Assembly: GCA_025462755.1 (NCBI GenBank)
Contig: JAOAPF010000465.1
Coordinates: 1 to 48,762, forward strand
DNA length: 48,762 nucleotides
Source of the DNA: Edaphobacter sp.
GTDB lineage: Bacteria; Acidobacteriota; Terriglobia; Terriglobales; Acidobacteriaceae
Direction of reading: 5' to 3'
Under the pieces are notes generated by a model. The model was not told the origin of the DNA and did no database searches. It saw only the letters and a list, made by a program, of their open reading frames with translations. Made by a program: the position numbers and the translations under genes. Below are positions 20,533 to 29,243 of the stretch, piece by piece (positions within the stretch are counted from its first letter, which is position 1; every line of letters begins with the position of its first letter).

Positions 20533-21796
20533 ATGAACAGAAAGTTCCTCCTGGCCTCTCTATGTTCTTTGATAAGCGGCATCAGTCTCCTAGCCATGCA
20601 GGGGAGCGCCCTTGCTCTAGATGTTGATGGCACTGGCCAACAGATCGGGATGCCCATTCATTCCAAAGCAGAGAAGCCCGGTTTTGTCACCTTGGTGGTG
20701 GAGGACAAAGATGGCAATCGTGTGAAAAATCTGGTCTTCGATCACCCGGTTCGTGCGGGGGATAACGTCATTTATTGGGACGGTTCTTCGCTGACTGGAA
20801 CCGCTGCTTCCGGAACTTATATGGTGCGTGGCATCTTCCATGAGGGTATTACGCCACATTTGGAATACTCAATTTACTCGCCCGGGCGTCCGCCCTGGCC
20901 CACGGCGGATGGTACTGGGGCCTGGTTGGCCGACCATACCGCGCCGGCTTCCGCCTTGTTTCTTCCGGAAGGCAGTCCCTGGCCGGCCAAAGACACTAAG
21001 CCGCTGGTCCTTCTCGGCGCCGATTCGGCCGAGGCGGGAAACTCCCTGATGTGGGTCGATCTTGATGGCAGTAAATTGGGGGGACCAAGATCCGCGGATG
21101 GAACGGGGGTATCGCCCTCGCGCGTGACATTGGCTCTCAAGGCAATCCGGATCACGTGGCCTATACGGTCTTCGTCGATAATCCGAGCCGCGACTTTGGC
21201 GTAAAAGACCCGGGCGGCCTGGAAGTTTACGTCATTACGAAAACAGGATTGGAACCGCTGGCTAAAGTTACGGGCGGCATTCAGGTCCATGAAGCGTTCC
21301 GTGAGTTAGTCGGTATCGCGGCCTATAACGGATTGCTCCTGCTGTCCAACCCGGCTGCTAATGAACTCGTTGCCTTCGATGTGCGCAGCACCAGCAAAGC
21401 ACCTTTCGCTACGATCAAAGTTGAAAACCTTGGCGGCATCGCCTTCGAGCCCGATGGCAAACTGCTTGTTACCACGAACGGTGCCATCAAGCGATATTCG
21501 ATTGAGAATGACTGGAAGTCGTTCGGCATTTCGGGAGGAGATCCGGTTGTGGCTGCTTCGGATCTTCAAGCGCCCAAACAGATCATCGAACAGAACAATG
21601 AAATTTATGTGACCCGATTGGGGCACCAGTCACCAGGTGAAAGTTTTCAGCGCTGCCTCGGGCAAAGAGGTTCGCGTCATCGGCAAGGGCGGTGGCCCGC
21701 AGGTAGGCGACTATGACGAGCAGCGCATGGCTCACCCGCTGGGCATGTGTGTGGATTCGAATGGAGTGCTTTCCGTGGCCGAGGAGGATTATCTCC
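20533..21796 (+). pseudogene. FlgD/NHL-repeat-like secreted protein, N-terminal remnant
   Basis: Starts with a signal peptide (FLLASLCSLISGISLLAMQG). An Ig-like FlgD-type domain follows (PGFVTLVVEDKDGNRVKNLV, AGDNVIYWDGSSLTG, GTYMVRGIFHEGI). A frameshift near 21150 leads to VFVDNPSRDFGVKDPGGLEV and repeats resembling NHL/beta-propeller strands (ELVAFDVRSTSKAPFATIKV, LGGIAFEPDGKLLVTTNG). Another shift near 21630 leads to VKVFSAASGKEVRVIGKGGG and MAHPLGMCVDSNGVLSVAEE. At about 21795 the sequence changes abruptly to heparinase. Proteins with this FlgD plus NHL layout occur in polysaccharide-degrading bacteria; role unknown. Confidence 0.75.
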
Positions 21797-22576
21797 CATG
21801 ACAAGCTCGGCGAGATCGTCTACGCCGAAGGCCAAACGCAGGCTGTCGATCCTGGCACACAGCTCTATGGGATAGCTTTGCATAAGGAGTGGGACCAGCT
21901 GTCCGTTGCCCACAATACGATCACGGCGGACGGACTGCGGCAGGGCCCGGCGACAGAGAAGTTAGTTGCGTGGGAGGAGGGGGATGACTACGTTGCGGTG
22001 ACTGCCAGTGCGGGGCCGGCCTACAATTTTGTCGACCTTACGCGAAGCATTCTGGTAACTGACGATTATGTATTGCAAGGGGACAGGGCGCATTCTACTG
22101 ACGGCAAGCCTCACGTCTTCGACGTCAACTATCACAACTTCGGAAAACCGAAGATGAAGTTGCCGACGACGCCCTACAGCGGATTTCCGAAAGAGAATGG
22201 CTATAACCATTTGGAGCGGGTGCAACGTGTGGCGGCACTAGCGACAACGTCACGACGCGTTTTGATAACGATGGGCACGATTATGTCGCTTGACGTGCTG
22301 GGCGGTGCACCCACGGAGGTATTTCAGGGGTGGCTCCGGGGCCGCATCCTGCCGTGAAGGTGCCGTTCGTGATTGTGCGACGCGAAGGCAACGACGTTGC
22401 ATTTGTTTCTTTGCTCGATTCCTCCAAGGGGCAACCCTCGACCATCACAGTGAAGAGAAGGGAAGACGGCACTATTACTGTGCGTGGGCCGCGCTCGGTA
22501 GATTCGGTTACTCTGGACAATGTGATTCACTATCATCGTTCCATTGTGGCGGATGGGTCGGGGGCAGCTGGAGATT
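21797..22576 (+). pseudogene. Heparinase II/III-like protein, C-terminal remnant
   Basis: The open part reads DKLGEIVYAEGQTQAVDPGT, YGIALHKEWDQLSVAHNTIT, PAYNFVDLTRSILVTDDYVL, HSTDGKPHVFDVNYHNFGKP, the C-terminal beta-sandwich of the heparinase II/III (polysaccharide lyase) family, where the HNT and HNF segments are conserved. A shift near 22225 interrupts it (in the other frame GGTSDNVTTRFDNDGHDY), another near 22330 leads to VPFVIVRREGNDVAFVSLLD and TITVRGPRSVDSVTL. The catalytic alpha/alpha toroid is entirely missing. It is fused by deletion or rearrangement to the unrelated fragment upstream, and cannot be an active lyase. Confidence 0.82.
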
Positions 22577-22602
22577 AGCACCTGTTGATCGATCTTTGAA
22601 TG

Positions 22603-24597
22603 TCAATTCTGAGGCGACAGGGGTTTCTGCTGAAGGCCAAAGGTGTCTCGTGTAGTTGTCTGCTTTCGTTGGTTCAGGGCCTTCGAGTCTGCGAATGCCG
22701 CGGCGGCGAGCCTTGCTTCTCCGGTTCTTTGGTAAAGCCTCCCCAGTTGATAATGCACCGATCCATCATCGTCACTTGGCAAGCCTAACTTGTATTCGTC
22801 GATGGCACGCTGTGTGTCTCCCTGGCTAGCGTAGACCTGACCGAGAAGCGCGTGAATGCGGGGTATTAGCTCGGCTCTTGTCGTGAGTCCTGTCTTCAGG
22901 TATGGCTCGGCTTCAGAATATTTGTGTTCTGCGAACAGAACCTCTCCCATGATGTAGTTGGCTTCAGGATCGGAGGGATTCTGGGCGAGGGCGTTCTGGA
23001 TCATTTCGTGGGCGAGCTCGATTCTGAGTTCCTGCAAATAATTTGTCGCTGCACCGACCAGCGCCGCAAATTCATTGGGACTAATGCTGAGGGCCACTTT
23101 GTATTCCGCTTCGGCTTCGGCATACTTTTCCCGGTCACGGTAGCTTTCCGCCAGGAGCTCATGCAGCCGAACTGAGTTCGGTTCCACTTCTCCTGCGTAT
23201 GCCAGTGCCAGAACAGCTAAACGTTGATCCGCGAGGATCGACCAGTAGAGGCTCTCCTCTTTCCCCTGGGGCAATGACACAAGTTTTCTTGCCGCAACGA
23301 GTGTGGTCTTATAGTCGCCGGTAAAGAAAGAGCATGTGGCCAGGAGTGACAGCTTCTGACGCGATGGAGAAGTAGTTGTTGGAAAGAGGCTCTTCGCGCA
23401 TCGGCTGTACTCGCCGTGTGTGAGGTACTCCTGCGGAAACCGAAGAACGGCAGGTTTCACCGGCGTCTGGTTCTGCGAATCATCACCTTGCGCTGAGAGG
23501 GTTCGCCCTCCGCGAAGCGAGAGTCGTGCTACGGAGATTGCCTCGGGAGGAAGATTGGCCGCACCGGGCTGAGCGAGACCCGCGTCGAAGGCCTGGATTT
23601 GGTCTGGGGTCATGCCGCGTGTCAGCTCCGACGCATGAGCCCTTATGAATCCAGAATCAAGCGCCCAGAGAGAGGCGAGGGATTTTAGCGCGGCATCGGT
23701 TTCCCCTTTTTCAATGGCCAGGCGAGCCAATCCCAGCTCGGCGAGCGAGCATCCTCCCGATTTCACGTCCTGCTGAAATTCGGATTGCGCTTCGGACGAT
23801 TCGCCGCGCCGAAGCAAAACCAGGCCAAACGATGATCGCGTACATGGGGGTCGGGTGTGGCCGGCGAGCAGCTTGCGGAATGCTTCGGCTGATTCCGCCA
23901 GCTTATCCTGATCGCTCAGCGATTCTGCGTCAAGCCGCTGGAAGAAGGGCGACTGTCGATTCAGGCCAGCAAGATTTCCGGACGCGGACTCTGCCATCTC
24001 GAGGTACGCGATGCCTAGCCTGTACCAAGCCTCTCCGTTCTTTGCGTTTAACTCGGTTACCCGTCGATAGGCAGCCGAGGCGTTCTCGAATTGCTTCAGG
24101 CCAAAATAGGCGCGTCCCAGGTTCATGTAGATCTCTGGGTCGTTTGGGCGGATCTGTCGCGCCATCGATAGGTAGCGGATGGCATCCGCTCTGTTGTTCA
24201 ATTGAAGATTTTCTATGCCGAGAAACAAAAGCGGGACGAATAATTTTGGCTGCAGCTGATACGCAGTTCTAAAACTGGTCAAGGCTGCAGCGTGATCTCC
24301 TGTCTGATGTTGCATCAACCCCAGATTTGCCCAAACTTCCGGAGTATCCCGTCGAATTGCCAGTGCATTTTGATAGGCGACGATGGCAGCGGAGATGTTG
24401 CCTGACGACTGCGCGTTAACTGCGTCGGCTAGATGAGATTCGTATTCGGTTTGTGCGAAAGCAGATCCTGCGGATATCAGAAGGGCAAAAAAACAAACGG
24501 CAATGTGGGCCGCCGATCGAGTATTTCGTTTTGTTGGCGCGATTGGGCTGCTCATCCGTGAACTTCGATGCGAAAATGTATGCTCATCGCGGTTCAT
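22603..24597 (-). CDS. Secreted TPR-repeat protein
   Basis: 664 aa with the ATG used. A signal peptide (AVCFFALLISAGSAFAQ) sends it to the periplasm. At least five tetratricopeptide repeats fill residues about 65-230 (AAIVAYQNALAIRRDTPEVW, AIRYLSMARQIRPNDPEIYM, ASAAYRRVTELNAKNGEAWY), and another block lies near the C-terminus (AEAEYKVALSISPNEFAALV, AIDEYKLGLPSDDDGSVHYQ). TPRs mediate protein-protein contacts; no catalytic domain is visible. The start at 24597 lies 7 nt after the GH31 stop on the same strand, so the two are probably co-transcribed; an in-frame ATG at 24555 is an alternative, and neither has a strong ribosome site. Partner unknown. Confidence 0.88.
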   Translation of the reverse strand: MNRDEHTFSHRSSRMSSPIAPTKRNTRSAAHIAVCFFALLISAGSAFAQTEYESHLADAVNAQSSGNISAAIVAYQNALAIRRDTPEVWANLGLMQHQTGDHAAALTSFRTAYQLQPKLFVPLLFLGIENLQLNNRADAIRYLSMARQIRPNDPEIYMNLGRAYFGLKQFENASAAYRRVTELNAKNGEAWYRLGIAYLEMAESASGNLAGLNRQSPFFQRLDAESLSDQDKLAESAEAFRKLLAGHTRPPCTRSSFGLVLLRRGESSEAQSEFQQDVKSGGCSLAELGLARLAIEKGETDAALKSLASLWALDSGFIRAHASELTRGMTPDQIQAFDAGLAQPGAANLPPEAISVARLSLRGGRTLSAQGDDSQNQTPVKPAVLRFPQEYLTHGEYSRCAKSLFPTTTSPSRQKLSLLATCSFFTGDYKTTLVAARKLVSLPQGKEESLYWSILADQRLAVLALAYAGEVEPNSVRLHELLAESYRDREKYAEAEAEYKVALSISPNEFAALVGAATNYLQELRIELAHEMIQNALAQNPSDPEANYIMGEVLFAEHKYSEAEPYLKTGLTTRAELIPRIHALLGQVYASQGDTQRAIDEYKLGLPSDDDGSVHYQLGRLYQRTGEARLAAAAFADSKALNQRKQTTTRDTFGLQQKPLSPQN

Positions 24598-24604
24598 ACT
24601 GGTT

Positions 24605-27181
24605 CTACTGGGTCCACTCAACCTGCACGTCTCTTCCGCTGCCATTATCAGGCATTAGAAGCGTTGTCGCATGGCGAAGGGCGTCGAAGGACGACTCCAC
24701 TTTTTCGCCGCTCCCGGCGATGGAAGCTTTCGGAGACGACGAGTTGCTCCCATACACCTCTACCTGGAGGTTCTTCCACCATGGGAGGTAGCTGCCCTGA
24801 TGGGGGCCGATGTGGACGGTAATGCCATTCGGCGTCTCCGAGCAGGTAAACTCCATCCGGAGGAAGTCGCCGTGCTTATAGGCGAAGGACTGACCATCAT
24901 CCATATATAGAGACCCTTTGCAGTCTTTTCCTGGATAGACGCGCAGAATAAGAGGGCCTTTCGGAGTTTCGCTTGTGCTTTGCACGAGAGGCTGCAGGGG
25001 AAGAATAGATCCTTCGCGAACGAAGACTGGAAGGATATCCAGTTGTGGCTTGATCGTGATTTTCCGGCCGATGAAGCCTGGATCATTGAGCGCTGGAGCA
25101 CCATCCGACCAAGTCCCTTCGTCTACCTTTTCGCCTGTCCAGTAGTTGTACCAACTCACCGAAGGAAGCTCAACCGAATAGGCATCGGGCTTTTCCGGGT
25201 AGACGGCTGGAGCGACCAAAAGATTGCCGCCAAATAGAAATTCATTGCCGGCGTCGAGGTCCATGGGGTGCTTGTCCTTGGTCGCATCCGGAAATTCGAG
25301 GAAGAGCGGTCGAACAATAGGCAGGCCCGTACGCGACATCTCCTCTGCCGCGGTATAGAGATAGGGCATCAGCTTGTATCGTTCTTCGATATAGCGTTTG
25401 CGGATCGCTTCCTGCTCGGGACCATGAACCCAGATCTCTTGGCTCGCCGATATGTCGCAGGCATGATCGCGGTCGATCGGCTGGAACGCGCCAAGCTCGA
25501 ACCACTTCGTCAGCAACTCGGGTCCAGGGCTGCCAACAAAGCCGCCCACATCCGCTCCGCTCATTCCAAAACCACTTAGTCCAAGGTTCAGGAGCATTGG
25601 AGTTGTCAGTCGAAGATGGTTCCAGGTGCTGCTGTTGTCCCCTGTCCACGTAGCGGCATATCGCTGGCCCCCGGCATAACTGGCGCGCGTCAAAACAAAG
25701 GGCCGCTGGTTGGGCGAGAGCTTCAGCAGTCCGTCATAGGTCGCCCGGGAGTTCTCCATTCCGTAGACATTGTGGATCTCAAGGTGGCTCGTTGTGCGCT
25801 GCTGGAAACCAGGCTCGCCAATCCGGTGTTGGACGTCATCGGGCATGGTCCCCTTTGGTCCGTCGAATACGGACGGTTCGTTCATGTCGTTCCAGAATCC
25901 GGATATTCCGTCTTGAACGAACTGTGCATAGAGCGAACCCCACCATTTGCGCGTGCTCTTGCGGGTGAAGTCAGGGAAGACGGATGGCCCCGGCCAGACC
26001 TTGCCGACGTAGACCGAGTTGTCGGGGTTCTTTACGAAGTGGTCGCCTGCAATGCCGCTATCGTATGGAGCATACTGCGCGTTGGGGAGATCGGCGATGT
26101 GCAGATCTGTGATGGCGACGACGTGAAGATCTTGCTTTCTGAGATCCGCGATCATCTGCGAGAAGTGCGCAAATTGGATTTGGTCGACTGTGAACGGGCG
26201 ATGGTGGTCCTGAAAATCAATATCCAGATAGATCGCGTCCACTGGGATCTTGTCCGCACGCAGCCGATCTGCGAGCGCCCTTACCTCTGATTCTGGATGG
26301 TAAGTAAAACGCGACTGTTGAAAGCCGAAAGACCACAGAGGGGGAAGGGGAGTAGGCCCAGTGAGCCAGGTGTAAGTAGACAAGACATTCTTGGCGTCGG
26401 GCCCATAAAGAATGTAGTAGTCGAGCGGGCCTCCTTCGGAACCAAAGGAGTATGCGTCTGGGGATTCTTTACCGAAATCGAAGCTTGTTCGCCAGGTGTT
26501 GTCCAACAGCACCGCGGCGGTAATCCCTCTGCGAGACGTCAGGAAAAATGGGATGGCTTTGTAGATGGGATCGGTGGATTCCTGAAAGCCATAGCTGTCA
26601 GTGTTCCAAAGATGATAGGCATGATCTCGCCGGTCGAGGGTCCCTGGCTTGTCGCCCAATCCAAAGTAGTGTTCCTCCGGAGGCATCGTCTTGTGAATCC
26701 GGAAGGCTCGTCCATGAAACTCAATGGGACGGTTGGCAGCGTCTTCCTGAACCACGGCTCCCTTGAGATCGGTAATTCGCAGGCGCATGGTTGCCCGCTC
26801 TACCCGGACACGCAACGCCGCGGTGTGAAATCCAACGGAGGCGGAATCTTCCTCGGCGGACACGGTTGTGCTCGCGGACCTCGATTCGGGAAGGACAGCC
26901 CAAGAGGCATCTTCCGGCAGTTGCCCGTGTGGTCCCACCCTGACCCGCAAAACGTCCTCTCGGAGGGCCGTGATTTGCATAACAGCTTTCCCGCTTTGAA
27001 TCTCTATTCCGTTGCTGAGAGTTCGGCTGCCGGTGATGGAATCCAGGATGGTGAACTGCTTAGGCAAGGGCTCGGGCCTTGAGGAGTTTGCCGGGCTTGT
27101 TGCCTGCTCGCCGAACGCTGAAGCTCGAACCAGAGCGATCGCCAAAAGACAAAGAGTTGAGAGTGGCCGATTTTGCTTCAT
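24605..27181 (-). CDS. Glycoside hydrolase family 31 alpha-glucosidase-like, secreted
   Basis: 858 aa. A retaining exo-glycosidase that removes alpha-linked glucose or xylose from non-reducing ends. A signal peptide lies at residues 1-24. The N-terminal sandwich leads to the (beta/alpha)8 barrel with DAIYLDIDF, the nucleophile Asp432 in GFWNDMNEPSVF, and the acid/base Asp515 in TWTGDN. A second conserved segment GFGMSGADVGGF and a subsite His in PIDRDHA follow, then the proximal and distal beta-sandwich domains. All key residues are present and length is normal. The downstream TPR gene shares its strand with only 7 nt between. A CadC-like regulator is divergent, separated by 341 nt, and may control it. 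Substrate cannot be told apart from maltose-type or xyloside types. Confidence 0.94.
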   Translation of the reverse strand: MKQNRPLSTLCLLAIALVRASAFGEQATSPANSSRPEPLPKQFTILDSITGSRTLSNGIEIQSGKAVMQITALREDVLRVRVGPHGQLPEDASWAVLPESRSASTTVSAEEDSASVGFHTAALRVRVERATMRLRITDLKGAVVQEDAANRPIEFHGRAFRIHKTMPPEEHYFGLGDKPGTLDRRDHAYHLWNTDSYGFQESTDPIYKAIPFFLTSRRGITAAVLLDNTWRTSFDFGKESPDAYSFGSEGGPLDYYILYGPDAKNVLSTYTWLTGPTPLPPLWSFGFQQSRFTYHPESEVRALADRLRADKIPVDAIYLDIDFQDHHRPFTVDQIQFAHFSQMIADLRKQDLHVVAITDLHIADLPNAQYAPYDSGIAGDHFVKNPDNSVYVGKVWPGPSVFPDFTRKSTRKWWGSLYAQFVQDGISGFWNDMNEPSVFDGPKGTMPDDVQHRIGEPGFQQRTTSHLEIHNVYGMENSRATYDGLLKLSPNQRPFVLTRASYAGGQRYAATWTGDNSSTWNHLRLTTPMLLNLGLSGFGMSGADVGGFVGSPGPELLTKWFELGAFQPIDRDHACDISASQEIWVHGPEQEAIRKRYIEERYKLMPYLYTAAEEMSRTGLPIVRPLFLEFPDATKDKHPMDLDAGNEFLFGGNLLVAPAVYPEKPDAYSVELPSVSWYNYWTGEKVDEGTWSDGAPALNDPGFIGRKITIKPQLDILPVFVREGSILPLQPLVQSTSETPKGPLILRVYPGKDCKGSLYMDDGQSFAYKHGDFLRMEFTCSETPNGITVHIGPHQGSYLPWWKNLQVEVYGSNSSSPKASIAGSGEKVESSFDALRHATTLLMPDNGSGRDVQVEWTQ

Positions 27182-27401
27182 CTTGTTCGTTGACTTTCTG
27201 GCGGCGGGGTTAAATTGAACAATCAGAATGTGTTGAGCGACCAGAATCGTAACAGTACGGCCTTTAGAAAAGCGTCTTCGAAGCCCGATGTTTTACCGAA
27301 GTTTCCTCTAGGAACCTCCGAGGCACGCACCAAATCCATGGAAACACTCGTGTTAAAGCCAGCCGGACGAAAATCGCGTTAGCTTAATTTTTTACGATAG
27401 G

Positions 27402-27407
27402 TATAAT
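27402..27407 (+). promoter_or_regulatory. Candidate -10 box upstream of the CadC-like regulator
   Basis: A perfect TATAAT lies 115 nt before the GTG start, in the AT-rich divergent region between GH31 and the regulator (27182-27522). The hexamer 17 nt upstream (TTAGCT) is a poor -35, so this is a candidate only. No other feature is visible in the 341-nt gap. Confidence 0.4.
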
Positions 27408-27522
27408 CGTTTCCGATTAGCAGACAGTAACCGGAAGCGGATAGAGCGTTTAGTTGAAACGCCAACAATCCTCTTGTGCCGGCTAGGTTAGAGAAGTTCG
27501 TACACTCGGTGAGGTAGAGCTG

Positions 27523-28860
27523 GTGCAAGGGGATTTCCGCATCGATGATTGGTTGATCCAACCTCAGATCAACTCTGTAGAAAAAGAGGGCAAGACTTGG
27601 CATCTTGAACCCAAGGTCATGCAGGTTTTAGTGCATCTGGCGTCACACCCAAATGAAGTGCTGTCCAAGGACCGCCTGCTTGAGGCTGTCTGGCACAACA
27701 CCTTCGTTGGAGATGATGTACTGGTTCGCTGTATCTCGGAGATCCGATACGTTTTCGGGGACGATCCAAAGTCTTCCCGCGTGATCCAAACCATTCCGAA
27801 GGGTGGCTATCGTCTCATTGCGGCGGTTACGACCGAAAATCAACCGGACACTGAGCCAGCGAGGTCTTTGACGGCAAAACCCGAGACCGTGTTCCGCTAC
27901 AACCTGGAAATTGATCGCGAAAAAGAATCTCACGTTGCAGTTGTCGATGAACCTTATAACCAGCTAGCCAGCTGGTCGCCAGGTTCAGAGGCCGGGCAGA
28001 TCGTTCCCGAGATCGGGGTCGACCCGCCAAATCGAAGTCTGGTGCCTAGCGTAGTTCAGAACGGTACGCCATCAAGGCGTCATTTCTGGTCAATCGTTGG
28101 CGGCGCTTCGCTTCTAGTGGTGGTCGGCTGTTTGGCGGCAATGTATGCGTGGAAGTCGACGCATAAATCGGCCTTTGATTTTTTCTGGAGGCCGGTCTTC
28201 AGCACCAATGAGCCGGTACTGATCTGTATCGCCGATCAAAACCAGTTTGCAGCGGTTGCGCTCCGGGATCCGGCCGATCCGACGCGTCAGGTTTTGCTTA
28301 AGGACAATCTGACGGCCGTCATTATTGATGATCTGAACGCAGTTATCCAGGTCACCGGAATACTCAAATCGAACGAGAGACAATATAGTCTGAAGGGCCA
28401 AGGGGCTACGACCCTTACGGATCTGCGAAACGGGCCAACAGTTTTTGTTGGGGCGTTCGACAACGCCTGGACTCTGCGTCTGACAAATCCGCTTCGATAT
28501 CACTTCGCCAGCGATCCGGAGATGACGCAATTTCGCATCGTCGACAGAGAATCTCCATCCCAGCCAAACTGGGGAATCAATCGGCTTGAACAGATGGCCA
28601 CGAATAACTATCGCGACTATGCGATTGTGGCCCGGTTTACTGACAGCAATACCGGAAAGCTTGCTCTCGTGATCGCCGGTGTCGGCCGGGGTGGGACAAT
28701 CGCGGCAGGTGAACTCGTCACAAACCCGACGTACCTGGCTCAACTCTCTTCCGCCGCCCGCGCGTCCGGCAACAAGAAGAACATGGAGATCGTTCTGAGC
28801 ACTCAGATTATCGATGGTCAACCTGGGTCTCCGAAGATAGAAGCAACTTATTTCTGGTAG
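27523..28860 (+). CDS. CadC-like one-component membrane transcription regulator
   Basis: 445 aa. Residues 1-102 form an OmpR/PhoB-type winged helix (EPKVMQVLVHLASHPNEVLS, RLLEAVWHNTFVGDDVLVRC, DDPKSSRVIQTIPKGGYRL). A linker follows, a transmembrane helix at about 189-210, and an extracytoplasmic domain starting FFWRPVFSTNEPVLICIADQ. There is no receiver domain, so signal is sensed outside and passed directly to the DNA-binding domain, as in CadC or ToxR. The GTG start has GAGG about 9 nt upstream. It is divergent from GH31 and precedes a TonB-dependent receptor on the same strand, both plausible targets. The C-terminal domain is not a named family that I recognise. Confidence 0.88.
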   Translation: MQGDFRIDDWLIQPQINSVEKEGKTWHLEPKVMQVLVHLASHPNEVLSKDRLLEAVWHNTFVGDDVLVRCISEIRYVFGDDPKSSRVIQTIPKGGYRLIAAVTTENQPDTEPARSLTAKPETVFRYNLEIDREKESHVAVVDEPYNQLASWSPGSEAGQIVPEIGVDPPNRSLVPSVVQNGTPSRRHFWSIVGGASLLVVVGCLAAMYAWKSTHKSAFDFFWRPVFSTNEPVLICIADQNQFAAVALRDPADPTRQVLLKDNLTAVIIDDLNAVIQVTGILKSNERQYSLKGQGATTLTDLRNGPTVFVGAFDNAWTLRLTNPLRYHFASDPEMTQFRIVDRESPSQPNWGINRLEQMATNNYRDYAIVARFTDSNTGKLALVIAGVGRGGTIAAGELVTNPTYLAQLSSAARASGNKKNMEIVLSTQIIDGQPGSPKIEATYFW

Positions 28861-29243
28861 TCGTTTCGGGTAAATATAGGGCGGCGCTACCGCCGCTGGG
28901 CAAAGTCCCGATTAAAAAAGAATCTGAAATGGCCCTACCAGTCGGGTAGGCATAGGCTTCTCCGTCTCTCATATTCGGCAGGGGCGTTGTAGCTGTTTTG
29001 AACCCTCGTCCCGTTTTTAAAGTCGTCGAGGTCTTCCTAAACTGCTGAAACAAAGCCATTTATTTCATCGGAAAAACCTCAGGACTTTAGTCGCCAAAAC
29101 ATCAGCAAACAATCTGTGATTCTCCACGACACCGGTGCGCTGGCTTGTCTAGGGTTGTCTCGCTCTCATGACAGGACAATTGCCAGGCCTTGAGAGCGAA
29201 CTCATTTTATAGAGGCAAATCAATTTTGAAAGAGGCACATCCG
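28861..29243. other. Intergenic; weak hairpin and receptor leader
   Basis: A 6-bp hairpin (GCGGCG at 28881-28886, CGCCGC at 28891-28896) follows the regulator stop, then an A-run near 28914, so it is at best a weak terminator. The remaining approximately 300 bases hold the leader of the receptor gene; no clear promoter hexamers were found. Confidence 0.35.
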
